From an uncultured Selenomonadales bacterium (lineage in GTDB: Bacteria > Bacillota > Negativicutes > Selenomonadales > Selenomonadaceae), in contig OMYB01000006.1 of the NCBI GenBank assembly GCA_900315155.1, positions 1-64,000 on the forward strand: a DNA stretch of 64,000 nt, written 5' to 3'. Below, in pieces: positions 34,449-44,120 of this stretch. The notes under the pieces were generated by a model. The model made no database searches, was not told where the DNA came from, and saw only the letters and a program-made list of their open reading frames with translations. The stretch's first letter is position 1, and each line of letters opens with the position of its first letter. A program made the position numbers and the translations under genes.

Positions 34449-35321
34449 ATGGCACAGCAACGTTCTTTTCACACGATAGAGGAGCTCATGACGATGATCA
34501 CGCGGACGGGCAGAGAGTCGCCCACGTACCAGCGCATCGCGCTCTATATCGAGAAGAACTATCTGCAGATTATCTTTCTCACGGCCAATGAGCTGGCCGT
34601 AAAGATGGGCGTCAGCCAGGGCAGTGTCTCGCGCTTCTTCATGACGCTGGGGTACAAGGGCTACAATGGCTTCCTGCGCAACCTGCAGGAAGTCGTGAGC
34701 CAGAGCCTCACGGGGCCGCAGCGCTTGCAGCTCAACAACAATGCAGCAGTCAATCCCCAGCATCGGCGCGGTATCCTGACGCAGGAACTGCGCAACATGG
34801 AGTCCCTGTCCGACATTACGCAGGGGGAGGCTTACGAAAAGATGGTCGAGGCCATTGTCTCGCCGCTGCCTCTGTATCTGGTCTCGGCGCGCCTCTCGGC
34901 GACGCTGCTGCCGCATCTCGGCTATGAGCTGAACAAGATGCGTGCCAACGTACATACGGTGACGCCGGAGAGCCCGCGATGGGAGACGCTGGAGGTGGGA
35001 CGCACGGATGACTGCAATGTCATCGTCGTGTCGTTCCCGCGCTATGCCAACAGTCTGATTCACTTTTGCCAGCGCATGCACCGGCGCCATTTCCCCTTCC
35101 TGGCTGTCACGGACTCGCGGCTTTCGCCCATCGTGCCGCTGGCGGCTTCCACAGTGCTGACACCCATCACGACGTCTTCACTTTTCGATGTCTACAGCAC
35201 TCCGCTGATGTTCTTCAACATCCTCATGCAGGATGCGGCGAAGCGCATGCCAGACCTGCAGCAGCGCATGGCGGAGATCGAGGCGGTGGAAATCGAAAAT
35301 AATGTATACTTCAGCCGTTGA
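34449..35321 (+). CDS. RpiR-family transcriptional regulator (HTH + SIS)
   Basis: 290 residues from ATG 34449 (ATG 34425 also possible). The N-terminal RpiR helix-turn-helix is at about 30-75 (TANELAVKMGVSQGSVSRFFMTLGYKGY), followed by a SIS domain (about 120-270) for a sugar-phosphate or other small ligand. RpiR-type HutR proteins control histidine use in several bacteria, so this is the likely local regulator of the hut block and perhaps of the preceding cluster. Confidence 0.82.
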   Translation: MAQQRSFHTIEELMTMITRTGRESPTYQRIALYIEKNYLQIIFLTANELAVKMGVSQGSVSRFFMTLGYKGYNGFLRNLQEVVSQSLTGPQRLQLNNNAAVNPQHRRGILTQELRNMESLSDITQGEAYEKMVEAIVSPLPLYLVSARLSATLLPHLGYELNKMRANVHTVTPESPRWETLEVGRTDDCNVIVVSFPRYANSLIHFCQRMHRRHFPFLAVTDSRLSPIVPLAASTVLTPITTSSLFDVYSTPLMFFNILMQDAAKRMPDLQQRMAEIEAVEIENNVYFSR

Positions 35322-35333
35322 CGCCTTTATATA

Positions 35334-35465
35334 TTGACAAAATATGTAAGCTGTAGTATTGTAAGGATTGACAGAGATGTGTCAACAAAAGATAGGGAAG
35401 ACAATCGCATAGCATAGCATAAACAAAGACGTTTAGGCTCAGGCCTGAGCGTCTTTTCTTTTTTC
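35334..35465 (+). promoter_or_regulatory. Promoter and ANTAR-type leader of the M20/hut operon
   Basis: TTGACA (35334-35339), 17 bp, TATTGT (35357-35362). The leader then has TTGACA-GAGATG-TGTCAA (35368-35385, perfect 6-bp stem with a hexaloop lacking the A1/G4 pattern) and TAAAC-AAAGAC-GTTTA (35420-35435, hexaloop with A1, A2, G4). A terminator follows, with AAAGAC (35425-35430) pairing with GTCTTT (35451-35456) around GCTCA-GGCC-TGAGC, then a T-rich run. The terminator overlaps the second hexaloop hairpin. Confidence 0.75.
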
Positions 35466-35523
35466 TTCTGTGACACGACAGGGGAAAGATGGGGCCCTTT
35501 TGTTTCGTTGTCTACCTTATCTT

Positions 35524-35547
35524 GAATGATACCATCAATACAAAATT
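35524..35547 (+). promoter_or_regulatory. GAATGATA-NN-ATCAAT motif before the M20 gene
   Basis: GAATGATACCATCAATA followed by CAAAATT closely resembles 23458-23480 upstream of iorA. It lies between the leader terminator and the start codon. Candidate RpiR operator. Confidence 0.5.
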
Positions 35548-35586
35548 AAATAGAATATAACGATTATCATGAAAGAGGGGATGACA

Positions 35587-36858
35587 ATGGCAAAAACGGA
35601 AATGCGGGTGAACGGCGAGCGGCTGCTCGCGCGCCTGCAGGCACTGGCGGCTATCGGCGCCAATGCCCATGGCGGTATTGACCGCCAGCTCGCGAGCGAT
35701 GCCGACATCGTGGCGCGGGCCTGGCTAGCGCACTGCTGGGAGCAGGAGCTCGGCCTCACGGTGCGCACGGACGCCGTGCTCAACCTCTGGGGCGAGGGTG
35801 CAGCGGGCACGGAGCTGGGGCTGAAGCCGCTTATCATCGGTTCGCATCACGACACGGTGCCGAACGGCGGCCGTTTCGACGGCGCGCTCGGTGTGCTCAT
35901 GGCGACGGAGGCGCTGCAGAGCCTGCAGGAGCAGGGCATAAGGCTCCGTCATCCCGTCTGGCTGCTCTCGTTCGCGGGCGAGGAGCCGAACGACTTCCGT
36001 ATTTCGACGTTTGGCTCCAAGGTGCTCTGCGGGCGGCTGACCAGCGCGGATATCGCCAAATTAAAACACCGCAACACGGGCGAGACGCTCCCGGCGGCCA
36101 TCGACCGTATGGGCGGTGACGCGTCGGCTATCGATTGTGCGCGGCTTGCGCCTGGCTGTTTCGCCGGCTTTATGGAGTGCCATATCGAGCAGGGGCGGCG
36201 ACTCATCGATGCGGGCGAGACGGCGGCTGCTGTCTCCTGCATTACGGGCATCTACCGCGAGGTTATCACCGTTGCGGGCGAGGCTAACCATGCGGGGACG
36301 ACGCTCTATAAAGACAGGCGCGACGCTCTGGCGGCAGCGGCGGAGGTGGTGCTGGCGGTGGAAAGCCTCATGAAAGACCCCGCGCTCGCTGGTGTGGCCG
36401 CGACCATCGGCCATATCGAGGTCAGCCCGAATGCGTCGAACATCGTGCCGGGGGCGGTCACGGTGTCGCTCGACCTGCGCACGGCGGATCCTGCGCTGCG
36501 CCGACAGGCGCTTACACGGCTGGGCACGGCTGTCGAGGAGATTGCTGCGCGGCGGCAGGTCAAGATTACGCGCACGCTGAACCTCGACCAGCCGGAGATG
36601 CCCATGGATGCGACCGTGCGCACGGCCATTCATGATGCCTGTGTGGAGGCGGGGCAGCGGGACCAGGTGCTCGTGAGCATGGCAGGGCACGACGCCGCAA
36701 ACATGGCGCGCCTTGGCCCGGCGGGCATGCTCTTCATCGCGAGTGTGGACGGCTATAGCCATTGCCCACAGGAATTCAGCCGCGATACGGATGTCGTCGC
36801 GGGCGCCAACATCTTTTTGCGGGCGTTGTGCTTGTTGGATAGGAGGCTGGACGGATGA
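35587..36858 (+). CDS. M20-family Zn amidase (hydantoinase/carbamoylase type)
   Basis: 423 residues from ATG 35587, six bases after GAGGGG. Metal motifs GSHHDTVPNGGRFDGALG, FAGEEPNDF and ECHIEQGRRL, with MAGHDAANMARLGPAGMLF near the end, place it with N-carbamoyl-amino-acid hydrolases and allantoate amidohydrolases, cytoplasmic dimers. As first gene of the hut block, and since no HutG is present, it may hydrolyse formylglutamate or formiminoglutamate (inference); ureide or carbamoyl substrates are alternatives. Overlaps the next gene by 4 bp. Confidence 0.85.
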   Translation: MAKTEMRVNGERLLARLQALAAIGANAHGGIDRQLASDADIVARAWLAHCWEQELGLTVRTDAVLNLWGEGAAGTELGLKPLIIGSHHDTVPNGGRFDGALGVLMATEALQSLQEQGIRLRHPVWLLSFAGEEPNDFRISTFGSKVLCGRLTSADIAKLKHRNTGETLPAAIDRMGGDASAIDCARLAPGCFAGFMECHIEQGRRLIDAGETAAAVSCITGIYREVITVAGEANHAGTTLYKDRRDALAAAAEVVLAVESLMKDPALAGVAATIGHIEVSPNASNIVPGAVTVSLDLRTADPALRRQALTRLGTAVEEIAARRQVKITRTLNLDQPEMPMDATVRTAIHDACVEAGQRDQVLVSMAGHDAANMARLGPAGMLFIASVDGYSHCPQEFSRDTDVVAGANIFLRALCLLDRRLDG

Positions 36859-38180
36859 ATGTGAAAATTATTGCGCCGGAAATCTGCCTGCTGGAGAAAG
36901 GACCGGCCTATCAGGCGGGTGTGGCCGTTGGTGCGGGGAAAATCCTCGCGGCGGGTCCGCTCGCCGAGCTGCAGGAGGCCTACCCCGACGCCATGGTGGA
37001 GAACTGGGAACACGAAGTGCTCATGCCGGGCACGGTCAACGCGCACAACCACAGTTTCCAGAGTCTGCTGCGCGGTATCGCGGCCGACCGGCCATTCCTA
37101 GAGTGGCGCGACGAGTCACTCTACAAGTATTCGCCGAAAATGCGCTGCCGCGACATCTATACGGGCGCACTGTTCGCCTTTGCTGAGATGATGAAATGCG
37201 GCGTCACGACCGTCTGCGATTTCTTTTATTTGCACAACGAGGGTACGGCGGGCGACGAAGCCGTCATCCAGGCCGCGCACGACCTTGGCATCCGTCTTGT
37301 GCTCGCGCGCACGATGTACGACTGGAATGGCGCACCGGCTGGCTACGTCGAGAGCATTCAGGATGCCTACAACAACACGAAGCGCCTCATGCAGAAATAC
37401 CGCGGCGGCATGACGAAGGTCATCCCCGCGCCGCATAGCCTGCACGCGGCCACACCAGAGATGGTGCAGGCCGGCGCCTCACTCGCGCGGGAGTTTGGCA
37501 CGCCGTTCCACATTCACGTAGCGGAGGAACGCTTCGAGGTGGAACAGGTCAAGGAGAAGTTCGGCACGACGCCGCTCAGGTTTCTCGACCGGCTCAGCGT
37601 CGTGAACGACGCGATGAAAATCATCCACGGCGTTTGGCTGGACGCGGAGGAAATCGCGCTACTCGGCGCGCAGGGCGGCAGCCTCATCTACTGCCCATCG
37701 AGCAATATGTTCCTCGCCGACGGCATCACGGACATACCCGCGTATCTCAAAGCGGGCGTGCCCATTGCGCTCGGCAGCGACGGTGCCTGCGGCAATAACC
37801 GCATCAGCGTGCTGGAGGAGATGCGCATGGTCTCTATCCTGCAAAAGGCCAAGACGTGCGACGCACTCTGCGTGAACTATCATGACGCGTACCGCATGGG
37901 CACGCTGAACGGCGGCCGCGTGCTGGACGAGCCCATCGGGCGCCTGCTGCCGGACTACTACGCCGACTTTATCGGCATCGGTCTCGACGACCTCTCCATG
38001 CAGCCACTGAGTAAAGGCGGGCAACTGCTGCCGAACATCGTCTACTCGCTGCAGCCCACGGCCATCCGCCACGTCGTCGTCAATGGCAAGACCGTGCTGT
38101 ACGGCGGTCAGTTCACGCAGATAGACACGAGCGAGCTCCTAGCGCGCATCCGCGAGACCATGAATTATCTGGAGTCCTGA
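36855..38180 (+). CDS. Amidohydrolase, formiminoglutamate deiminase (HutF)-like
   Basis: 441 residues; ATG overlaps the M20 stop. Metal-dependent amidohydrolase of the TRZ/ATZ-HutF group: GTVNAHNHSFQSLLRG (metal His pair), FHIHVAEER, HGVWLDAEEI and ALGSDGACGNN (metal Asp). In a histidine operon the expected reaction is formimino-L-glutamate to formyl-L-glutamate plus ammonia. Guanine or methylthioadenosine deaminase-like activity is possible by family alone; context favours HutF. Confidence 0.8.
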   Translation: MNVKIIAPEICLLEKGPAYQAGVAVGAGKILAAGPLAELQEAYPDAMVENWEHEVLMPGTVNAHNHSFQSLLRGIAADRPFLEWRDESLYKYSPKMRCRDIYTGALFAFAEMMKCGVTTVCDFFYLHNEGTAGDEAVIQAAHDLGIRLVLARTMYDWNGAPAGYVESIQDAYNNTKRLMQKYRGGMTKVIPAPHSLHAATPEMVQAGASLAREFGTPFHIHVAEERFEVEQVKEKFGTTPLRFLDRLSVVNDAMKIIHGVWLDAEEIALLGAQGGSLIYCPSSNMFLADGITDIPAYLKAGVPIALGSDGACGNNRISVLEEMRMVSILQKAKTCDALCVNYHDAYRMGTLNGGRVLDEPIGRLLPDYYADFIGIGLDDLSMQPLSKGGQLLPNIVYSLQPTAIRHVVVNGKTVLYGGQFTQIDTSELLARIRETMNYLES

Positions 38181-38204
38181 TTGGTTTAGAAAGGAAGTTT
38201 TATC

Positions 38205-40217
38205 ATGAGTAAGCAGCTTTTCGCCATTGATCCTATCAAAGAATTGCCTCCCATGCCGGAATTCGTGCCGGGAATCCGCCGGGCACCGTCGCGCGGTTTC
38301 CACCTGACGCCGGCGCAGACGAAGACGGCACTGAAAAACGCCCTGCGCTACGTGGATTCGAGCCTGCATGAAAAACTTATCCCCGAGTTCCTGCATGAGC
38401 TCACGACATACGGCCGCATCTACGGCTATCGTTTCCGCCCCGCAGGCCGCATCTACGGCAAGCCTATTGATGAATATAAAGGTAACTGCATTGAGGGAAA
38501 GGCGTTCCAGGTCATGATCGACAACAACCTGGACTTCGAGGTCGCGCTTTATCCCTATGAGCTCGTCACGTACGGCGAGACGGGCAGCGTCTGCCAGAAC
38601 TGGATGCAGTACCGCCTCATCAAAAAGTACCTCGAAATCATGACGGACCACCAGACGCTCGTCGTGGAGTCCGGCAACCCACTCGGCCTGTTCAAGTCGA
38701 AGCCGACGGCGCCACGCGTCATCATCACGAACGCACTCATGGTCGGTGAGTTCGACAACCAGAAAGACTGGGAAATCGCCGAGGAAATGGGCGTCGCGAA
38801 CTACGGGCAGATGACAGCGGGCGGCTGGATGTACATCGGTCCGCAGGGCATCGTGCACGGAACGTACAACACGCTGCTGAACGCGGGTCGCAAGCATCTC
38901 GGTGTGCCAAAGGACGGCGACCTCGCGGGTCATCTGTTCGTGAGCTCCGGCCTCGGCGGCATGAGTGGTGCGCAGCCGAAGGCGGCGGAAATCGCGGGTG
39001 CCGTGGGCATCATCGCCGAGGTAGATCAGTCGCGCATCGAGACGCGCCTGAGTCAGGGCTGGGTGCATGAGAGCTCCGACGATCTCGACCACGTCTTTGA
39101 CGTGGCCAAGGCACATTTACAGGCGAAAACGCCGGTCTCCATCGCTTATCATGGCAACATCGTTGACCTGCTGGAGTACATCGTGGCGCACGATATCCAC
39201 GTCGACCTCATGAGCGATCAGACGTCCTGCCACGCGGCTTACGACGGCGGCTATTGCCCGCAGGGCCTGACGTTTGAGGAGCGCACGAAAATGCTCGCGG
39301 ATGACCGCCCGCATTTCATCGAGCTCGTGAACAAGAGCTTGCGCCACCACTATGAACTCATCCGTAAGTGCGTCGGAAAAGGCACGTTCTTCTTCGACTA
39401 CGGAAATTCGTTCCTGAAGTCCGTCTACGATGCGGGTGTAAAGGAGCTCTCGAAGAACGGTGTCGATGACAAAGATGGCTTTATCCTGCCGTCCTACGTC
39501 GAGGATATCATGGGTCCGGAGCTCTTTGACTACGGATATGGCCCGTTCCGCTGGGTCTGCCTGAGCGGCAAGCATTCGGACCTGCTGAAGACGGATAAGG
39601 CGGCCATGAGCTGCATTGACCCGGACCGCCGCTATCAGGATCGCGACAACTACAACTGGGTGCGCGATGCCGACAAGAACAACCTCGTCGTGGGCACACA
39701 GGCGCGTATCCTCTATCAGGATGCCGAGGGACGTATCCGCATCGCGCTGAAGTTCAACGAGCTCGTGCGCGAGGGCAAAATCGGCCCCGTCATGATGGGA
39801 CGCGATCACCACGATGTCAGCGGTACGGACTCGCCGTTCCGCGAGACCGCCAACATCAAGGACGGCTCGAACGTCATGGCCGATATGGCTGTGCAATGCT
39901 ACGTCGGCAACGCGGCGCGCGGCATGAGCCTGTGCGCGCTACACAACGGCGGTGGCGTCGGCATCGGCAAGTCGATCAATGGTGGATTTGGCCTTGTGCT
40001 GGACGGCAGTGAGCGCGTGGACAACATCATCAAGAGCGCCCTGCTCTGGGATGTCATGAGCGGCGTCGCGCGTCGTAGCTGGGCGCGCAACGAGCACTCC
40101 ATGGAGACCGTGCACCAGTACAACGAGGACTACGCGGCCGAGAGCCACATCACGGAGCCCTGCCTCGCGGACGATGCGCTCGTAGGCAGCGCCGTGGATG
40201 CTTACTTTGCGAAGTAA
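38205..40217 (+). CDS. hutU: Urocanate hydratase, long form
   Basis: 670 residues, the longer type also seen in eukaryotes (about 676) rather than the roughly 557-residue Pseudomonas type. Adds water to urocanate giving imidazolonepropionate, with tightly bound NAD. GYRFRPAGRIYGKP, NYGQMTAGGWMYIGPQGIVHGT, SSGLGGMSGAQPKA and DHHDVSGTDSPFRET are family signatures. RBS AAAGGAAG. Third gene of the hut block. Confidence 0.95.
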   Translation: MSKQLFAIDPIKELPPMPEFVPGIRRAPSRGFHLTPAQTKTALKNALRYVDSSLHEKLIPEFLHELTTYGRIYGYRFRPAGRIYGKPIDEYKGNCIEGKAFQVMIDNNLDFEVALYPYELVTYGETGSVCQNWMQYRLIKKYLEIMTDHQTLVVESGNPLGLFKSKPTAPRVIITNALMVGEFDNQKDWEIAEEMGVANYGQMTAGGWMYIGPQGIVHGTYNTLLNAGRKHLGVPKDGDLAGHLFVSSGLGGMSGAQPKAAEIAGAVGIIAEVDQSRIETRLSQGWVHESSDDLDHVFDVAKAHLQAKTPVSIAYHGNIVDLLEYIVAHDIHVDLMSDQTSCHAAYDGGYCPQGLTFEERTKMLADDRPHFIELVNKSLRHHYELIRKCVGKGTFFFDYGNSFLKSVYDAGVKELSKNGVDDKDGFILPSYVEDIMGPELFDYGYGPFRWVCLSGKHSDLLKTDKAAMSCIDPDRRYQDRDNYNWVRDADKNNLVVGTQARILYQDAEGRIRIALKFNELVREGKIGPVMMGRDHHDVSGTDSPFRETANIKDGSNVMADMAVQCYVGNAARGMSLCALHNGGGVGIGKSINGGFGLVLDGSERVDNIIKSALLWDVMSGVARRSWARNEHSMETVHQYNEDYAAESHITEPCLADDALVGSAVDAYFAK

Positions 40218-40227
40218 AGGTGACATC

Positions 40228-41481
40228 ATGGAGAATAAAATTATCCGGCACCTGAGTCAGGTGGCGACGCCGCGCGGCACGACGGCACGGCGCGGGCGCG
40301 CCATGAATCAGCTGGAGATTTACGGCGACGCGGCCATCTGGATACACGGTGACAGCATTATGGGCGTGGGCAGCGACGCAGACATCAGCCGTCAGCTACA
40401 GCTGCGCCACGTGCAAGCCGAAGAAATTGACGGGCGCGGTCTCTGCGCCGTTCCGGGTTTTGTCGACCCGCATACGCATTTTCTCTTTGCGGGTACGCGG
40501 GCACGCGAGTTCGACGACCGTCTCGCTGGTGTGCCTTATCTGACGCTGCTGCAGCGCGGCGGTGGTATCGTGAGTACGATGCAGGCCACGCGGCAGGCTT
40601 CCGAGGAGGAGCTCTACGCGCTCGGCGTGCATACGCTCCGGGAGATGCTCGCACTCGGCGTGACGACGGTGGAGGGCAAGAGCGGCTACGGGCTCGACTG
40701 TGCAACGGAGCTCAGATTGCTGCGCGTCATGCAGCAGCTCGACCACGATTTGCCCGTCAGCGTCGTGAATACCTATCTCGGGGCGCACGCCGTGCCGCCC
40801 GAGTACAAAGACCACCCTGACGACTATGTGGACTTTATCATCGGGCGCGTGCTGCCGCAGGTGGCGGCGGAGCACCTCGCCGAGTTCGTCGACGTGTTCT
40901 GCGAGACGGGCGTGTTCACGAACGCGCAGAGTGAGCGCATCCTGCAGGCGGCGCGGCAGCACGGCCTTGCGCTGAAGCTTCACGCCGACGAGATGAGCTC
41001 GACGGGCGGCGCGGGCCTCGCCTGCCGCATGGGCGCTGTCTCGGCTGACCACCTGCTGTCCATCAGTGATGTCGATATCGAGGCGTTGGCGAACAGTGAA
41101 ACCGTGGCCGTGCTGCTCCCAGCCACGGCGTTCTGCATGCGCAAAAATTATGCCCCGGCGCGCCGGATGATCGAGGCAGGCGCGGCTGTGGCGCTCGCGA
41201 GCGATTACAATCCCGGCAGCTGCTATACGTACTCCGTACCGCTCATCCTCGGGCTCGCGGTTATTGCGATGAAGATGACGACAGCCGAGGCGCTCACGGC
41301 CATGACGCTCAATGCAGCAGCTGCCGTGCACCAAGCGGATCAGATTGGCAGTCTTGAACCGGGAAAGAAGGCGGATGTCGTATTGCTCGATGCAGAAGAT
41401 TATCGGTTCCTTGTTTATCAGACGGGAATCAATCTTGTATCGTCCGTCTATGTAGATGGCCATTTGGTTTACGAAAAATAG
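40228..41481 (+). CDS. hutI: Imidazolonepropionase
   Basis: 417 residues from ATG 40228 (AAAGGTGA). Opens the imidazolone ring to formimino-L-glutamate. Metal ligands in VPGFVDPHTHFLFAG, then TTVEGKSGYGL, YLGAHAVPPEY, KLHADEMSSTGG and ALASDYNPGS are typical. Directly follows hutU by 10 bp; the transcript ends before the separate hutH leader. Confidence 0.96.
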   Translation: MENKIIRHLSQVATPRGTTARRGRAMNQLEIYGDAAIWIHGDSIMGVGSDADISRQLQLRHVQAEEIDGRGLCAVPGFVDPHTHFLFAGTRAREFDDRLAGVPYLTLLQRGGGIVSTMQATRQASEEELYALGVHTLREMLALGVTTVEGKSGYGLDCATELRLLRVMQQLDHDLPVSVVNTYLGAHAVPPEYKDHPDDYVDFIIGRVLPQVAAEHLAEFVDVFCETGVFTNAQSERILQAARQHGLALKLHADEMSSTGGAGLACRMGAVSADHLLSISDVDIEALANSETVAVLLPATAFCMRKNYAPARRMIEAGAAVALASDYNPGSCYTYSVPLILGLAVIAMKMTTAEALTAMTLNAAAAVHQADQIGSLEPGKKADVVLLDAEDYRFLVYQTGINLVSSVYVDGHLVYEK

Positions 41482-41547
41482 AAAGCATATCGATATTCCA
41501 TGTATCTTTGTATTTATGTATACATTTGGAATATACAGAATATCGTA

Positions 41548-41637
41548 TTGACAAGACGAGCAGAAAGTGATACTTTAGGAACATCGAAAGACAAAGAAGT
41601 CTGGACTGCGAAAAAAGCAGTTCAGGCTTCTTTTTTT
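41548..41637 (+). promoter_or_regulatory. Promoter and ANTAR-type leader of hutH
   Basis: TTGACA (41548-41553), 17 bp, TACTTT (41571-41576). Hexaloop hairpin AGAC-AAAGAA-GTCT at 41589-41602 (A1, A2, G4). The overlapping terminator GAAGTCTGGACTGC (41596-41609) pairs with GCAGTTCAGGCTTC (41617-41630, two wobbles), then seven Ts. hutH therefore has separate antitermination control from hutUI. The region is AT-rich and holds no gene. Confidence 0.8.
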
Positions 41638-41710
41638 AGAAAGGCTTTGATTGTTTCATCAACTAAAGGATTTGTGAATAAAAGAATCAAGAAGAAAGGA
41701 TGTTGATTGA

Positions 41711-43237
41711 ATGATTTATCTGGATGGCAAATCGCTGACACTTCCCGATGTCGTGCGTGTAGCACGTGGCGGCGAGAAGGCTGCGCTCAGTGAGGCGGGA
41801 ATCGAACAGATCAGAAAAAGCCGCGCCATTGTCGACAAGATTCTCGAGGAAGAGCGTCCGGTCTATGGGGTATCGACGGGCTTTGGTGATTTCAGCAAGG
41901 TATTTATTCAGAAAGAGGACCGGGCAAAACTGCAACGCAATCTTATTCTGAGCCATGCGACGGGCGTGGGGGATCCGCTTCCCGATGAGGTAGTCCGTGC
42001 GGCGATGCTGCTGCGGGCAAATTCCCTGGCACGCGGCTATTCGGGAATCCGGCTCGAAACGGAGCAGATGCTGCTCACGATGCTGAATGAGCGGATCACG
42101 CCGATTATTCCGTGTAAAGGATCGGTTGGTGCAAGTGGGGATCTCGCTCCGCTTTCCCATATGGTGCTGGTTATGCTTGGCGAGGGCGAGGCGGTTGTGG
42201 ATGGAAAACGCATGAGCGGGGCGGAAGCACTCGCGGCGCGTCATCTGGAACCTATTACATTGAGCGGAAAAGAGGGACTGGCGCTCATCAATGGCACACA
42301 GATCATGACGGCCGTCGGCTGCATGGTATGGGATCGTGCCGTGAACCTCATGAAGGCATCGGATGTTATCGCGGCGTTGAGTCTGGAGGCATTGCGCGGA
42401 ACGCGCACGGCGTTTGACCGACGCATTACGGAGGTTCGTCCGTACCCGGGGCAGATGGCGACGACGGAGAATTTGCTCGCCTTGACAGAGGATAGTGAGA
42501 TTATCGCTTCACACAAGAACTGCAGCAAGGTGCAGGATGCCTACTCCCTGCGCTGTGTGCCGCAGGTGCACGGTGCATCCAAAGAGGCACTCGCCCAGGT
42601 GGCAAGAACGCTGTCCATCGAAATCAACGCGGTTACGGATAACCCCATCATCATGCCGGATACCGGCGAAGCCATTTCCGGCGGCAACTTCCACGGCCAG
42701 CCGATCGCGCTCGTCATGGATTATTTAAAACTGGCCATCCACGAACTGGGCAACATTTCGGAGCGCCGCACGAACCGGCTGCTCGATATGCATCTCAGCG
42801 ATCTCCCGGCTTTTCTCACGGCTTTTCCCGGCGTGGATTCCGGTCTGATGATTACGCAGTATGTGGCAGCAGCACTGGTTTCGGAGGATAAGGTACTCGT
42901 GCATCCCGCGAGCGCCGATTCGATCCCGACTTCCGCTAACCAGGAGGATCATGTGAGTATGGGCACGATTGCTGCGCGTCAGGCGAGCGAGATCCTCGAG
43001 AATGTTACGAATGTACTCGCCATCGAAATGATGGCGGCGGCACAGGGAATCGACTTCCTGGATCCGCTGAAACCCGGCAGGGGGACGGCGGCTGCGCATG
43101 CCTGCATCCGGACGATCCTGCCGCATCTCGACAAGGACCGCTGGTTATCGCCGGAGATCCATCGGATGCATGATTTGATCCAAAACGGTCAGCTTGTGGC
43201 TGCGGCTGAAAAGGCCGTCGGTCCACTGAATATATAA
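41711..43237 (+). CDS. hutH: Histidine ammonia-lyase
   Basis: 508 residues. Deaminates histidine to urocanate. The MIO cofactor forms from Ala141-Ser142-Gly143 in GSVGASGDLAPLSHM; NGTQIM, the Tyr in PVYGVSTGFGDF and QDAYSLRC-type VQDAYSLRCVPQ are present. RBS AGAAAGGATG. Followed at 28 bp by a polar amino acid ABC transporter, so uptake and first catabolic step are probably one transcript. Confidence 0.97.
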   Translation: MIYLDGKSLTLPDVVRVARGGEKAALSEAGIEQIRKSRAIVDKILEEERPVYGVSTGFGDFSKVFIQKEDRAKLQRNLILSHATGVGDPLPDEVVRAAMLLRANSLARGYSGIRLETEQMLLTMLNERITPIIPCKGSVGASGDLAPLSHMVLVMLGEGEAVVDGKRMSGAEALAARHLEPITLSGKEGLALINGTQIMTAVGCMVWDRAVNLMKASDVIAALSLEALRGTRTAFDRRITEVRPYPGQMATTENLLALTEDSEIIASHKNCSKVQDAYSLRCVPQVHGASKEALAQVARTLSIEINAVTDNPIIMPDTGEAISGGNFHGQPIALVMDYLKLAIHELGNISERRTNRLLDMHLSDLPAFLTAFPGVDSGLMITQYVAAALVSEDKVLVHPASADSIPTSANQEDHVSMGTIAARQASEILENVTNVLAIEMMAAAQGIDFLDPLKPGRGTAAAHACIRTILPHLDKDRWLSPEIHRMHDLIQNGQLVAAAEKAVGPLNI

Positions 43238-43265
43238 TTTTCCCTTTGATTAGGAGGAATAAGAC

Positions 43266-44090
43266 ATGAAAATGAAACGACTTATGGCAATCGGTGCAGT
43301 ACTTACTTTTGCTTTGGCGGCCTTTACGGGCTGCGGCGGTCAGCAGCAGGCGGCGAGCAGCAGTGCGAGCTCGTCGAGCGGCGCGGGCAAGGCCATTGTC
43401 GTCGGTCTCGACGATAACTACCCGCCGATGGGTTTCAAGGACGACAGCGGAGAAATCACCGGTTTCGATATCGACGTGGCCAAAGAGGCCGCGAAGCGTC
43501 TGGGTCGCGATGTGGAGTTCAAGGCCATCGACTGGGACAGCAAGGAAGCCGAGCTGAAGAGCGGCCGCGTGGACGTGCTCTGGAACGGCCTTGACATCAC
43601 GGAGAAGCGCAAGGAAAACATGCTGTTCTCCGACCCGTACATGGATAACCGTCAGGTTGTCTTCGTGCGCAAGGGCGATGACATGGGTATCAAGACGGAG
43701 GCTGACCTCAAAGGCAAGGTCGTCGGCACGCAGAGCGGTGGTACGACCGAGGAGTACTACGACGGCAACGCCGAGGCCAAGAATGGCCTGAAAGAGCTCA
43801 AGAAGTATCAGGACTACATCTCCGCGTTCATGGATCTCGAGAACGGCCGCGTTGATGCCGTGGTCTCCGATGAAATCACAGGCCGCTACTACATGAGCAA
43901 GCACGGTGACAAGCTGGCGGCGCTCGACATCGTCGTCGGTCCGGTCAGCCAGTTCGGCATCGGTTTCCGCAAGGACGATACGGCGCTGAAGGATGAGGTA
44001 CAGAAGGTCATCGATGAGATGGTCAAGGATGGCACGATGGCCAAGATTTCCGAGAAATGGTTCGGCAAGGATATCACGCTGAAGAAATAA
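43266..44090 (+). CDS. Polar amino acid ABC substrate-binding lipoprotein
   Basis: 274 residues, lipobox AFTGC. SBP_bac_3 family (HisJ/GlnH-like): DNYPPMGFKDDSGEITGFDIDVAKEAAKRLG (key part PPMGFKDDSGEITGFDID), WNGLDITEKRKENMLFSDPYM. Its position behind hutH suggests histidine or urocanate as ligand. Lipid-anchored in the periplasm. Confidence 0.9.
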   Translation: MKMKRLMAIGAVLTFALAAFTGCGGQQQAASSSASSSSGAGKAIVVGLDDNYPPMGFKDDSGEITGFDIDVAKEAAKRLGRDVEFKAIDWDSKEAELKSGRVDVLWNGLDITEKRKENMLFSDPYMDNRQVVFVRKGDDMGIKTEADLKGKVVGTQSGGTTEEYYDGNAEAKNGLKELKKYQDYISAFMDLENGRVDAVVSDEITGRYYMSKHGDKLAALDIVVGPVSQFGIGFRKDDTALKDEVQKVIDEMVKDGTMAKISEKWFGKDITLKK

Positions 44091-44120
44091 TTCTACCTGG
44101 AGGAGAAAGAGGCGGGGCAG

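Noticed and set aside
41500..41706. 68-codon frame between hutI and hutH
   Set aside because: It runs straight through the hutH promoter, hexaloop hairpin and terminator and has no ribosome site.
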